Source of the DNA: an uncultured Myxococcales bacterium
GTDB taxonomy: Bacteria; Myxococcota_A; Bradymonadia; UBA7976; UBA1532
Length of the DNA: 34,637 nucleotides
Assembly (NCBI GenBank): GCA_903847385.1
Contig: CAINDO010000377.1
Span: 1 to 34,637, forward strand
Direction: 5' to 3'
Shown: positions 17,560 to 25,473 of the stretch, one piece after another
Position numbering within the stretch: position 1 is the first letter of the stretch
Layout of the letters: every line of letters starts with the position of its first letter
Translations under genes and position numbers: made by a program
The notes under the pieces: model-generated
Database searches by the model: none
Seen by the model: the letters and a program-made list of their open reading frames with translations, nothing else
What the model was told of the DNA's origin: nothing

Positions 17560-19272
17560 TCAGACGACGACGTCCGCGTAGAGCAGCTCGACGGGCAACC
17601 GCCGAGCCCGCGCCTGCGTGAACAGACCGCCGAGCTGACGTTTGACGACCGAATCCTCCGGGGCGAGCCGCTTCGCCTCGCGGGCGGCGGCCATGGACTC
17701 GCCCTTGCGGCCGGCCAGCGCCAGCGCGAAGGCCAGCGCGGCCTGCGTGCGGGCCAGGCGGGCGGGGCGCGTCTCCCGGGCGAGCGCCGCCTGCAGATGC
17801 AGCTCGGCCTCGGGCAGGTCCACGGCGCGCAGGGCCAGGAGCCCCGCGGCGTGGTGCACGGTCGGGTCGGCGTCGTAGGCCGCCAGGGCGCGAGCGAGGG
17901 CCTCTCGGGCGCCGGGCAGGTCGCCGTACTCCATCCAGGCCCGCCACGCCTCGGCATAGGCCTGCACGGCCTGCACGCGGGGCGTCAGGCGCGTCTCGCC
18001 GGACTCGATGGTGCGGGGTTTGCCGCTCGGCCCGGCGGTCTTCAGGTCGAAGCCGATGTAGCGCCCGGCGCAGGTGGGCACGGGCCCCTGCCCCACCCAG
18101 AAGCGCCGGTCCGCGGGCCGGAAGACGACCGACGTGACCGTGTAGGGCGTACAGATGGCGTCTCCGGCGACCACGGGGGCCGAGATGCCCTCGACGTGGG
18201 CGTCGGCCAGGATGCCGGCCATCGAGGCCTCGGTGTGGCCGGCCGGACCTTCACCCATCGCTCGCAGGGCCGCCCAGACGCGTTGGTGGCGTGCGTGGTT
18301 GGCCTGCACGTACGAGGGGTAGACGGCCCGCTCCGCGTCCGCGAGATCCGGGTGCTGGTAGACGTTGGCGTAGCCGAGCAGGCCGTCCTCCATCGGCAGG
18401 ACGCGGCGGATGCCCGGCGCGACCTCGTAGGCCACGGCGCGCTCGGCGTCGGCGACGATGTACGTCCAGCCCCCCATCGGGAAGTGGCGGTCCAGCAGGC
18501 CAATGGCCTCGTCCAGCGTGCGGGCCTCGCGCAGCACGTGCTCGCCGACGAGGCCGACGGGCTCGCCCTCGAGGTCCACGTCCACGGGGAAGTGCTGGTG
18601 CACGGCGAAGGACAGGCCGGCCTGGTTCATGCCCGTGATGCCGCCGCCGGCGATTCCCGCCGAGGTCAGCGTCACGTAGGGCTGGCCCTCCTCGGGTCGG
18701 TGGAACGCCACCACGGGCTCGGCGTCCCAGCGCCCCGGGCCCACGAAGTCCATGTTGCGCGCGTGCAGGAGCTGACCGCGCGCGGTGCGCCGCGGGGCCG
18801 CCACGGCCGAGGTGCAGCCCAACGGCGGGCAGGCGCAGCCCGGCGCGATGGGCGCCCGCGTGACCTTGCCGAAGAGCGCCATCGCGTGCAGCACGGCGTC
18901 CGGCATCAGGTAGGCCTTCAGCACGTCCGCCTCGCGCAGGCCGGCGCCGTCGGCCAGGCCCGCGGCCGTGGCGCGCATGATGGGCGGCAGTCGGTGCAGC
19001 AGCCGACGCTGCGTCCAGGCCTCGAGCAACTGCGCGACGGCCCCGGCGGCCGGTCCCAACGGTGAATTCCGCAGGAACAGCGTCAAATACTGCTCGAAGA
19101 AGGGCAACGGACCGCGCGGGATGGCTTCGCGCAAGAGCGCGCCGTGCTGGAACGCCATGTCGTAGGGGCCGCCGTGCAGGTTCAGCACGTGCAGGCCCTC
19201 GATGCGCTGGTGGCGGGCCTCGCCCAGGTGCCGTACGCCGGCCTCGTCCGTCTCGACGCGCGAGATTCTCAT
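17560..19272 (-). CDS. C45-type acyltransferase/Ntn-hydrolase with C-terminal TPR-like region
   Basis: This is a 570-residue protein related to acyl-CoA:6-aminopenicillanate acyltransferases (peptidase family C45). The predicted self-processing nucleophile is Cys153 in LGCTSAV, followed by HARNMDF, the substrate-site block of the family. GITGMNQAGLSFAVHQH and EHVLREARTLDEAIGLL are further family motifs. After about residue 420, an Ala-rich helical region with TPR-like spacing (AYAEAWRAWMEYGDLPGAREALARAL) is appended, which is not part of the usual fold. The start at 19272 (MRISRVETDE) was chosen over an upstream Gly/Arg-rich extension that lies in the GC repeat. No secretion signal is obvious. 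The natural substrate is unknown; such enzymes cleave or transfer acyl groups on amides. Confidence 0.82.
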   Translation of the reverse strand: MRISRVETDEAGVRHLGEARHQRIEGLHVLNLHGGPYDMAFQHGALLREAIPRGPLPFFEQYLTLFLRNSPLGPAAGAVAQLLEAWTQRRLLHRLPPIMRATAAGLADGAGLREADVLKAYLMPDAVLHAMALFGKVTRAPIAPGCACPPLGCTSAVAAPRRTARGQLLHARNMDFVGPGRWDAEPVVAFHRPEEGQPYVTLTSAGIAGGGITGMNQAGLSFAVHQHFPVDVDLEGEPVGLVGEHVLREARTLDEAIGLLDRHFPMGGWTYIVADAERAVAYEVAPGIRRVLPMEDGLLGYANVYQHPDLADAERAVYPSYVQANHARHQRVWAALRAMGEGPAGHTEASMAGILADAHVEGISAPVVAGDAICTPYTVTSVVFRPADRRFWVGQGPVPTCAGRYIGFDLKTAGPSGKPRTIESGETRLTPRVQAVQAYAEAWRAWMEYGDLPGAREALARALAAYDADPTVHHAAGLLALRAVDLPEAELHLQAALARETRPARLARTQAALAFALALAGRKGESMAAAREAKRLAPEDSVVKRQLGGLFTQARARRLPVELLYADVVV

Positions 19273-19276
19273 TGCA

Positions 19277-19313
19277 CCGCCCCCCCGCCCCGCTTCGCGG
19301 GGTCTGCCCCCCC
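19277..19313. repeat. GC-hairpin repeat, copy 1
   Basis: This is the first of two identical 37-bp copies. Each contains a perfect hairpin, CCCCGCTTCGCGGGG (19288-19302), flanked by C7 runs. The minus strand of the loop reads GCGAAGC, a sequence known to form an unusually stable DNA mini-hairpin. It lies 5 nt upstream of the acyltransferase start, so it would form part of the mRNA leader. A second small hairpin, GCACTTCGTGC (19314-19324), follows directly. Confidence 0.85.
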
Positions 19314-19363
19314 GCACTTCGTGCTCAATCGCTTCGACGGCTGAGGCCGCCTCGCGATGGGGC

Positions 19364-19400
19364 CCGCCCCCCCGCCCCGCTTCGCGGGGTCTGCCCCCCC
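19364..19400. repeat. GC-hairpin repeat, copy 2
   Basis: Identical to copy 1 over 37 bp and starting 87 bp further right. The two copies account for nearly half of the 166-nt gap between the sigma-54 activator and the acyltransferase gene. A partial third copy (CCGCCCCCCCGCCC, 19447-19460) lies in the last codons of the activator gene. No target duplication or open frame marks it as a classical insertion element. Confidence 0.85.
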
Positions 19401-19438
19401 AAAGGGGCCCGCCCGCCCGACCTGTGTCGTGCGTGCGC

Positions 19439-21364
19439 TCATGGCTCCGCCCCCCCGCCCTCGCCCTCGACGAGGGGCATGCCCTGGTCGCGCCAGCGCG
19501 CCAGCTTGGCCTGGAGCGCCTGCCGGCTGATGCCGAGCGTCTGCGCGGCGCGGGTGCGGTTGTGGCCGTGGTCGGCCAGGCAGCGGGCGACGACGCGGCG
19601 CTCGAGCTGCTCCATCACCTCGTGCAGGGCGCCCACGGGCAGCTCGGCCTCGGCCAGCTGCGTCGTCGGCAGGGGCGTGCCCCCGGTCACGGCGGAGCTC
19701 AGGTCGGCCATGCCGATGGGCTCGGCGTCCTGCGCCAGGATCACCGCGCGCTCGATCTCGTGCTCGAGCTGCCGCACGTTGCCCGGCCAGGGGTAACGCG
19801 CGAGCGTGCTCAGGGCCTCGGTGGTGAAGCCGGGCACGCGCTTGCCGTGCCGCGCCGTGGCGGCCTGCCGGAACTGCTCGGCGAGCAGTTCGACGTCGCC
19901 GCGCCGCTCGCGCAGCGGCGGCAGGCGGATCGGGAACACGGCCAGGCGGTAGTACAGGTCCTCGCGGAAGCGCCCGGCCTGGACCTCGGCCTTCAGGTCG
20001 CGGTTGGTGGCCGCGACGATCCGGACGTCGACCTTCTGCGGACGCGTGGCGCCCACGGGCTGCACCTCGCGCTCCTGCAGCACGCGCAGGAGGCGCACCT
20101 GCACGGCCGGCGTGATCTCGCCGATCTCGTCCAGGAACACGGTGCCGCCGTCCGAGGACTCGAACACGCCCGCGTGGTCGCGCACGGCGCCGGTGAACGC
20201 GCCCTTCTTGTGGCCGAAGAGCTCGCTCTCCAGCAGGTTCTCGGGCAACGCGCCGCAGTTGAGCGCCGAGAACACCTTGACCGCCCGGGTGCTGTAGGCG
20301 TGGACGAACCGGGCCGCGAGCTCCTTGCCCGTGCCCGTCTCGCCCGTGAGCAGCACGCTGGTCTGCGTGCGGGCCACACGCTCCATCTGCCGCAGGGTGT
20401 CCTTCAGGGTGTCGCTGTTGCCCAGGATGGGGCGCGGCAAGGCCTTGAGCGCCGCGTTCTCCTGCGCGAGCGCCTGCCGGTCGAGCTGCAGCGCCCGGAA
20501 GCGCCGCGCGGAGCCCAGGCTGGCCGCCGCGTGCGTGCCCACGATGGCCAGGAACCCCAGGTCGTCGGCGCTGAAGGCCGCGTCCCGCGAGTCCACGTGC
20601 AGCGCGCCGATGACGTCGTCCCCGGCCAGCAGCGGCACGATGACCGCCCCGGCCAGGCCCATCACGCTCGCGCTCGGGGCGCCCTGACCGTCGGCGTAGG
20701 CGACCAGTTCGCGGCGCTCGACGGCGCGGCGCAGCATGGTGGTGCTCATGCGCGGCGCCGGCCCGTCCGTGGCCCGCACGCGCACCATCTCGGGGACGAA
20801 CTCGCTCACGCCGTCGGTCATGTGGATCGCGACCGCCCGCGCCTTGGGGAACCGCTCCAGCACCGCGTTGACGATGCGCGTCAGGACCTCCTGCGTCTCC
20901 ACGCGGCCGCTCAGATCCCGCAGGAGCTGGAACAGGCTGCGGAGCGTCGCAGCGTCCGTGGGCTCCGGCGCCGCCCCCTGTCCGGCGAGCGCGCGGGCGG
21001 CGACGAGCGTGCCCCCGGCGTCCGCGTCCGCGCCCCCCACGGGCGCACGGACCACCACGATGACCACCGGCGCCTGCAGGTCGCCCAGCAACAGGCGGGC
21101 CCCGGCGGAGACGGGCAGCAGCTCCTGGGGCCGCGAGACGGTGCGTACGGTGCCCACCTCGACGAGGGAGCCGTTGCGGGACCCCAGGTCCTCGTAGGCG
21201 TAGCCCTCACCGCGGCGCACGAAGCGGCCGTGGCGGCTGGAGATGCGCGCGTCGGCCACGACGATGTCGTTGCCCTCCACGCGACCCAGGGTGATGACGG
21301 CGCCCCCCGCCTCGACGACGCGAGGCGGTTGACCTTCGATTTCAATGCGGATGGAGAGGCTCAC
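19439..21364 (-). CDS. FHA-GAF-AAA+-Fis sigma-54-dependent transcription activator
   Basis: This is a 641-residue enhancer-binding protein. Residues about 1-105 are an FHA domain ([28 protein letters not shown]) that reads phospho-threonine. Residues about 145-310 are GAF-like. The AAA+ domain has Walker A GETGTGKE, the sigma-54 contact loop GAFTGA, Walker [12 protein letters not shown] and the sensor [12 protein letters not shown] Fis-type helix-turn-helix ([20 protein letters not shown]) ends the protein. It should activate RNA polymerase with sigma-54 in response to a Ser/Thr kinase, an arrangement common in myxobacteria. The start is GTG at 21364, directly after the TGA of the upstream outer-membrane gene, so the three genes look coupled. 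Its target promoters are not identified in the window. Confidence 0.95.
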   Translation of the reverse strand: MSLSIRIEIEGQPPRVVEAGGAVITLGRVEGNDIVVADARISSRHGRFVRRGEGYAYEDLGSRNGSLVEVGTVRTVSRPQELLPVSAGARLLLGDLQAPVVIVVVRAPVGGADADAGGTLVAARALAGQGAAPEPTDAATLRSLFQLLRDLSGRVETQEVLTRIVNAVLERFPKARAVAIHMTDGVSEFVPEMVRVRATDGPAPRMSTTMLRRAVERRELVAYADGQGAPSASVMGLAGAVIVPLLAGDDVIGALHVDSRDAAFSADDLGFLAIVGTHAAASLGSARRFRALQLDRQALAQENAALKALPRPILGNSDTLKDTLRQMERVARTQTSVLLTGETGTGKELAARFVHAYSTRAVKVFSALNCGALPENLLESELFGHKKGAFTGAVRDHAGVFESSDGGTVFLDEIGEITPAVQVRLLRVLQEREVQPVGATRPQKVDVRIVAATNRDLKAEVQAGRFREDLYYRLAVFPIRLPPLRERRGDVELLAEQFRQAATARHGKRVPGFTTEALSTLARYPWPGNVRQLEHEIERAVILAQDAEPIGMADLSSAVTGGTPLPTTQLAEAELPVGALHEVMEQLERRVVARCLADHGHNRTRAAQTLGISRQALQAKLARWRDQGMPLVEGEGGGAEP

Positions 21365-22192
21365 TCAGAACGCATAGCGGAGGCCGATCTCCAGGGGCAA
21401 GACCCACGAGAAGGCGGCGCGGTCCTGACCGTCCGAAACTGCGACCAGCATCACGCCGACGCGGCCGCCGATGCCGATGCCGCCCCAGATCTCCGCCGAG
21501 ACCTCGATGGGCACCTGCGCCTGGAAACCCCAGTAGGCGTCCGTGCCGGTGACCCCTTCGGCCGTGACGTGCATCGCGCCCAGCGTGAGGCCCGGCGAGA
21601 AGACCAGGAACCCCGCCGGGATGTGCGCGTTGGCGCCCACGGAGCCGCTGAGGAGCGTCAGGCCGTTGAGGTCGTAGGTGCGCGGGCGGTGGTCACTGTA
21701 GGCGAAGCCGGCCTCGACGCCCCAACGCTCCAGGAACACGCCGCCGGCGGCGATCTCCGTGCCGAGGCCGTCCGACCAGCGCTCACCGTCGTTGCCGAAC
21801 AGGCGCCACGAGGTCAGGCCCGCGCGCGCCGTGGGCGAGAAGAACGGCGGCGGCGGCGGTCGCTCTTCTTCGATCATGGCCCGCAGGCGCGGCGGAAGCC
21901 GGGGGTCCGGCGCGAAGTCCGGGGCGACGACCAGCAGCGCCCGCACGGCCTTGCGCGCCCGCGGCTCCTCGCGCTGCGCCAGGGCGACCTGCGCCTCGAG
22001 CAGGCGCGCGCGGACCTCGGCGGCGGTGTCCAGCCCCCCGATGCCCCACACGATGAGGAGCTTCTCCGCGGCGCAGTCGTAGTCGACGGCCTCGAAGCAC
22101 GCGGCGGCGGCCTCGAGCGCGACCTCAGCGCTGGCCGGGGGGGCGAGGAAGAGCACGGCGGGATTCTGTGGCAAACACGGGGCGGGCGCCAC
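21365..22192 (-). CDS. putative outer-membrane beta-barrel protein with periplasmic helical part
   Basis: This is a 275-residue protein. It starts at GTG 22192, immediately after the stop of the lipoprotein gene (TGAGTG, no gap). The N-terminus has a hydrophobic stretch ending PPASA-EV that may be a signal peptide, although it lacks basic residues. Residues about 20-115 are helical and TPR-like, ending in a Glu-rich and Pro-rich stretch (EEERPPPPPFF). Residues about 118-275 alternate polar and aromatic or Gly residues as in beta-barrels (GGVFLERWGVEAGFAYSD), and the protein ends in RYAF with a terminal Phe, the usual Bam signal. I know no named family. Its gene is coupled to the sigma-54 activator, which could make it an envelope sensor or a target of the regulator. 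Confidence 0.65.
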   Translation of the reverse strand: MAPAPCLPQNPAVLFLAPPASAEVALEAAAACFEAVDYDCAAEKLLIVWGIGGLDTAAEVRARLLEAQVALAQREEPRARKAVRALLVVAPDFAPDPRLPPRLRAMIEEERPPPPPFFSPTARAGLTSWRLFGNDGERWSDGLGTEIAAGGVFLERWGVEAGFAYSDHRPRTYDLNGLTLLSGSVGANAHIPAGFLVFSPGLTLGAMHVTAEGVTGTDAYWGFQAQVPIEVSAEIWGGIGIGGRVGVMLVAVSDGQDRAAFSWVLPLEIGLRYAF

Positions 22193-22591
22193 TCATGGCG
22201 TCCGGATCACGTCGAATTCGCCGTGGGCGAAGAACTCGCCGTAATCATTGATGAAACGAACGTTGAACGTCCGGGAGCCCGCCTCGGCTTCGGCGAAGAG
22301 CGTCAGGCCGAACTCGATCTCGAAGTTGGACTTGAAGGTCCAGCCGGTGCTGCTCAGGCCCACGCCCTGCCCGAAGTCGGCGTCGAGGATGTAGTTGTCG
22401 CTCATGTCGCCGGCGGTGCCGTCGTCGGCGCCGTCCAGCAGCGTGAGCGTCCAGACCGTCGTCTGGTCGTCCGCGATGTAGGGCGGCTCCAGCGAGGCGT
22501 TGACGTCGTTCGGATCGCCCAGGCTCAGCGCGGAGCTGTCGCAGGCGGACAGCACGAACAACAGCAGCGAGGGGAGCACGGCGCGGGGCAT
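22193..22591 (-). CDS. small lipoprotein of unknown function
   Basis: This protein has 132 residues from the ATG at 22591. The signal sequence ends in a good lipobox, VLSAC, so the mature protein should be lipid-anchored. The remaining roughly 115 residues are beta-rich, acidic and low in Cys (TTVWTLTLLDG, FKSNFEIEFGLTLF, FINDYGEFFAHGEF); I recognise no family. An ATG three codons earlier (22600) is possible, but it overlaps a candidate -10 box (TACGAT, 22599-22604) that sits 7 nt before 22591, so I prefer 22591. The stop abuts the GTG of the outer-membrane gene, giving a tight lipoprotein, barrel and regulator operon. Confidence 0.65.
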   Translation of the reverse strand: MPRAVLPSLLLFVLSACDSSALSLGDPNDVNASLEPPYIADDQTTVWTLTLLDGADDGTAGDMSDNYILDADFGQGVGLSSTGWTFKSNFEIEFGLTLFAEAEAGSRTFNVRFINDYGEFFAHGEFDVIRTP

Positions 22592-22598
22592 CCCCACC

Positions 22599-22604
22599 AT
22601 CGTA
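22599..22604 (-). promoter_or_regulatory. -10 box directly before the small lipoprotein gene
   Basis: On the minus strand, TACGAT ends 7 nt before the ATG at 22591. The gap GGTGGGG is too close to act as a normal Shine-Dalgarno. TTGACG (22627-22632) is 22 nt upstream, too far for a standard -35. This is a candidate internal promoter that would give a leaderless transcript. Confidence 0.4.
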
Positions 22605-22628
22605 GCGCAGGGCGTCGGAGAGTCGACG

Positions 22629-22895
22629 TCAAAGCTGCTCGACGGAGGCCAGCAGCTCGGGGCGGAAGCTCTCGCGCAAAACGATCAGGCTGTGGCGGAG
22701 GTGCGCGGCGCGCCCCTGCGTGAGCGACTCGGCGGGCGTCTGGCGGGCGCCGTCGACCTGGTCGCCGTCCGTGAAGTTCATCTCGGTCACGCGGGCCGGC
22801 GCAGGGCCGGGGGCGGGCTGCGCGGCCGGCTGCGCCGCGGCGAGCGCGGGGAAGACCAGCGGGGCGAGGAGCAGGACGACGGGCAGACGAGACAT
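22629..22895 (-). CDS. small exported protein
   Basis: An 88-residue protein with a convincing signal peptide (MSRLPVVLLLAPLVFPALAAA) and cleavage near AAAQ. The mature part has a Pro/Ala-rich linker, then VTEMNFTDGDQVDG and a basic C-terminal region with RHSLIVLRESFRPELL. From memory this resembles small exported proteins found near gliding-motility or Tol-like genes in myxobacteria, but I cannot name a family. It lies 37 nt upstream of the small lipoprotein gene on the same strand and could begin that operon. No strong Shine-Dalgarno is seen before the ATG. Confidence 0.6.
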   Translation of the reverse strand: MSRLPVVLLLAPLVFPALAAAQPAAQPAPGPAPARVTEMNFTDGDQVDGARQTPAESLTQGRAAHLRHSLIVLRESFRPELLASVEQL

Positions 22896-22956
22896 GGGCG
22901 ATCCGTTCTCGGTTCGGGGTGTGCAGAGTCTTCACGGCCGAGCCGCGGAAACGATC

Positions 22957-22962
22957 TATGCT
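22957..22962 (+). promoter_or_regulatory. -10 box upstream of the sulfatase-fold gene
   Basis: TATGCT ends 9 nt before the ATG at 22972, in the 76-nt divergent gap. No Shine-Dalgarno occurs between it and the ATG. The -35 region is unclear. A leaderless or very short leader is implied. Confidence 0.4.
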
Positions 22963-22971
22963 CGCCCGCAC

Positions 22972-25473
22972 ATGGCCCCCCGACGACCGTTCCTCGCCCT
23001 GCTGCGCGCCCAGGCGCTCGTCGCGGCGGGTTTCTACCTGTTCGCCCTCTGGGGCTTCGTCTCGTTCTCGCGCGGGCAGGACGAGAAGTTCACCGCCCTC
23101 GCGCTCGGCCCCCACTTCGGCACGCTGGTCGGGTCGCAGCTGCGCGTACTGCCGGCCTATGCCCTGGTGGCGCTGGCCTACACGATCCTGACGTTCCCGC
23201 TCCTGGCCGGGCGGCTGGGCCGGACGCCGGGGCGCGCGCGCCGCCTGGCCTGGGTGCTCGGCGCGGACATCGCGCTGTACCTGCTCTCGCTCGGGCCGTT
23301 CTTCGCCACCAACCCCGGCCTGCTGGACGGCACCGCCCGCAAGCTGGCGCCCTTCGCCCCGGGGCTCGATCTGTACGTGCTCTACCGCTGGCACCTGCTG
23401 GACGCCGCGACCGTGGGCTTCGCGCTGGTGTGCGTCATCGCCGCGCAGTTCTACGCGCGGGCGTGGTTCGCCGCGTTCCGGGCCCACCGGGGGCCCCGGC
23501 GTCTGGGTCTGTCGCTGGCGCCGCTGCTGCTCGTCGGCGCGCTGCTCGGGCTCACGCACGTGACCGCGCCGCCCGCCCCGCCGCCCCTGGACCCCGCGCG
23601 CCCGCCCAACGTGCTCGTGATCGCCAGCGACAGCCTGCGCTGGGACCGCCTGGGCACCCACGGCCACACCCGAACGGACATCAGCCCGAACATCGACGCC
23701 TTCGCCCGCGAGGCCATCGACCTGAGCCAACTGCACGTGGCCACGGCGAGCACGCTGGAGTCGTGGATGACCTTCATGAGCGGGCAGTTCCCGCCCACAC
23801 ACGGCGTCCGCTACATGTACCTGCGCAAGGCGCAGGCCCAGGCCATCGGGGACCGCCCGGACCTGCTGCCGCGCCGCCTGAACGACGCCGGATATCACAC
23901 CGTCGTCAGCTCCAACTGGGCGGGCAACTGCTTCAAGCTGGTCGACGTCGGCTTCGAGCAGAACATGGCCAGCGACGTGCAGAACTTCGACGCGTTCCTC
24001 ATGGAGGGCACCGTCTGGGCCCACCTGATCTTCCCGCTCTACTTCTCCAACCCCCTGGGCGAGTGGATGCTGCCCGAGATCCGCCGCATCACGGGTTATC
24101 TGCGCCCCAACGTGCTCACGGACCGCATGTTCGGGGCCATCGACGACGCCACGCGTCGCGGCGAGCCCTTCTTCGGCCTGCTGTTCTTCAGCACGACCCA
24201 CCTGCCCTACACGGCGAGCCACCCGTACAACCTGAAGTACACCGATCCCGACTACGACGGGCCGCATCGCTACCAGATCGACGTCCGCGTGCACGAGCTG
24301 ATCACCACCGGCTTCGCGCCCAAGCTGCCGCCCACCGTGATCGACCACATCCGCGACCTGTACGACGGCACGGTCTCGGAGTTCGACGCCTACGTCGGGC
24401 AGGCGCTGGCCGACCTCGAGGCGCGGGGCCTGAGCGACCGGACCATCGTGATCGTGACCACGGACCACGGCGAGGACCTGTACGACCCGGGCAGCACGCT
24501 GGGGCACGGGACCAACTTCTTCGGGGGCGACCAGAGCACACGCATCCCCTTCTTCATGCGGGTGCCCACCGCCTACGCCCCGCCCGGGCTGAAGCCGGCC
24601 GGCTCGCGGCTCGACGCGCTGGCCCGCAACGTGGACCTGGCGCCGACGCTGCTGGACCTGCTGCGCCTGCCGATCCCGGCGAGCATGGAGGGAAAGAGCC
24701 TGCTGCCCCTGCTCACGGGCGCCGTGGCGGACCTGGACCTGCCCGTCTTCGCCGAGACCTGCTACCTGTTCTTCCCCAAGTCCAAGGCCATGACGGACCT
24801 GACCGAGGCCGAAAAGAAACAGGTCTACGAAGTCCCCGGTGCCGTCGAGACGCTGGACGTGGACCCGGACTTCGACAACAACCTCGTGCTCCGCCCGGAC
24901 CTGCACGACCCGGTCATCGCCGCCAAGGATCGCATGATCCGCACGCGCCGGTGGAAGCTCGTCGAGATCCCCGGCCACGACGCGCCGATCCTGCGGCTCT
25001 ACGACATCCAGGCCGACCCCGCGCAGACGCGGGACCTGGCGCCGACCCGCCCGGACGTGGTCGCGCGGCTCCAGGCCGCCCTGCACGCCTATTGGGCCGG
25101 TGGCGGGCGCGACCTGCGCTGGCCCGCCGCCGCCGACGGAGAGACCCCCCCATGGCCCGTAGCGGTTTACATCCCGGCGCGCATCTGCAAAATGCGCCGC
25201 CCATGCGCACACCCGCTCGACTCCTGCTGCCGCTCGTGCTGTGCCTGGGCCCGGGCTGCACGCGCAATGGCCAACCGGCGGCGACGCCCAATGCCCCGGC
25301 GGCGGCCAGCGCGCCCGCGTCCGGGGTCGCGCCGGCCCCCATCTCGACCGTCGGCAGTGTGCCCGCGCCCGCGTCCACCGTGCCCGAGGCCGCGCCGCTG
25401 GCCCCCAGCGATCCCAGCCACCCCACGCGGGTGTTCGTGGACGGCCAGGACAAGACCGCCAGCCTCCCCTTGA
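22972..25473 (+). CDS. membrane-anchored sulfatase-fold transferase or hydrolase with Thr at the nucleophile position
   Basis: This is an alkaline-phosphatase-superfamily enzyme with about five N-terminal membrane spans (residues about 8-200), so the catalytic domain should face the periplasm. Metal-site blocks are NVLVIASDSLRWDRL (Asp220) and VTTDHGEDL (Asp498, His499), then LGHGTNFF. At the usual Cys/Ser of sulfatases (CxPSR) the sequence is TLESW with Thr261. A Thr nucleophile is typical of LtaS, EptA and MdoB-type phosphotransferases, so the enzyme may transfer phosphoethanolamine or glycerol-phosphate to envelope glycans or lipid, rather than cleave sulfate. The recognisable domain ends near 25140. 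The frame then stays open for 322 nt over the next gene, past a C7 run at 25145-25151. In another frame a TAG lies at 25160, so the true 3' end is uncertain. Confidence 0.82.
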   Translation: MAPRRPFLALLRAQALVAAGFYLFALWGFVSFSRGQDEKFTALALGPHFGTLVGSQLRVLPAYALVALAYTILTFPLLAGRLGRTPGRARRLAWVLGADIALYLLSLGPFFATNPGLLDGTARKLAPFAPGLDLYVLYRWHLLDAATVGFALVCVIAAQFYARAWFAAFRAHRGPRRLGLSLAPLLLVGALLGLTHVTAPPAPPPLDPARPPNVLVIASDSLRWDRLGTHGHTRTDISPNIDAFAREAIDLSQLHVATASTLESWMTFMSGQFPPTHGVRYMYLRKAQAQAIGDRPDLLPRRLNDAGYHTVVSSNWAGNCFKLVDVGFEQNMASDVQNFDAFLMEGTVWAHLIFPLYFSNPLGEWMLPEIRRITGYLRPNVLTDRMFGAIDDATRRGEPFFGLLFFSTTHLPYTASHPYNLKYTDPDYDGPHRYQIDVRVHELITTGFAPKLPPTVIDHIRDLYDGTVSEFDAYVGQALADLEARGLSDRTIVIVTTDHGEDLYDPGSTLGHGTNFFGGDQSTRIPFFMRVPTAYAPPGLKPAGSRLDALARNVDLAPTLLDLLRLPIPASMEGKSLLPLLTGAVADLDLPVFAETCYLFFPKSKAMTDLTEAEKKQVYEVPGAVETLDVDPDFDNNLVLRPDLHDPVIAAKDRMIRTRRWKLVEIPGHDAPILRLYDIQADPAQTRDLAPTRPDVVARLQAALHAYWAGGGRDLRWPAAADGETPPWPVAVYIPARICKMRRPCAHPLDSCCRSCCAWARAARAMANRRRRPMPRRRPARPRPGSRRPPSRPSAVCPRPRPPCPRPRRWPPAIPATPRGCSWTARTRPPASP

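Noticed and set aside
19277..19400. Insertion sequence remnant
   Set aside because: No open frame, terminal repeats of IS type or target duplication; a REP-like palindrome fits better.
22598..22600. ATG at 22600 as the start of the small lipoprotein
   Set aside because: It overlaps the candidate -10 box and has no Shine-Dalgarno; 22591 has the regular spacing. It cannot be fully excluded.
22972..25140. Classical formylglycine sulfatase
   Set aside because: The Cys or Ser of CxPSR is replaced by Thr (TLESW), so the formylglycine maturation site is missing.
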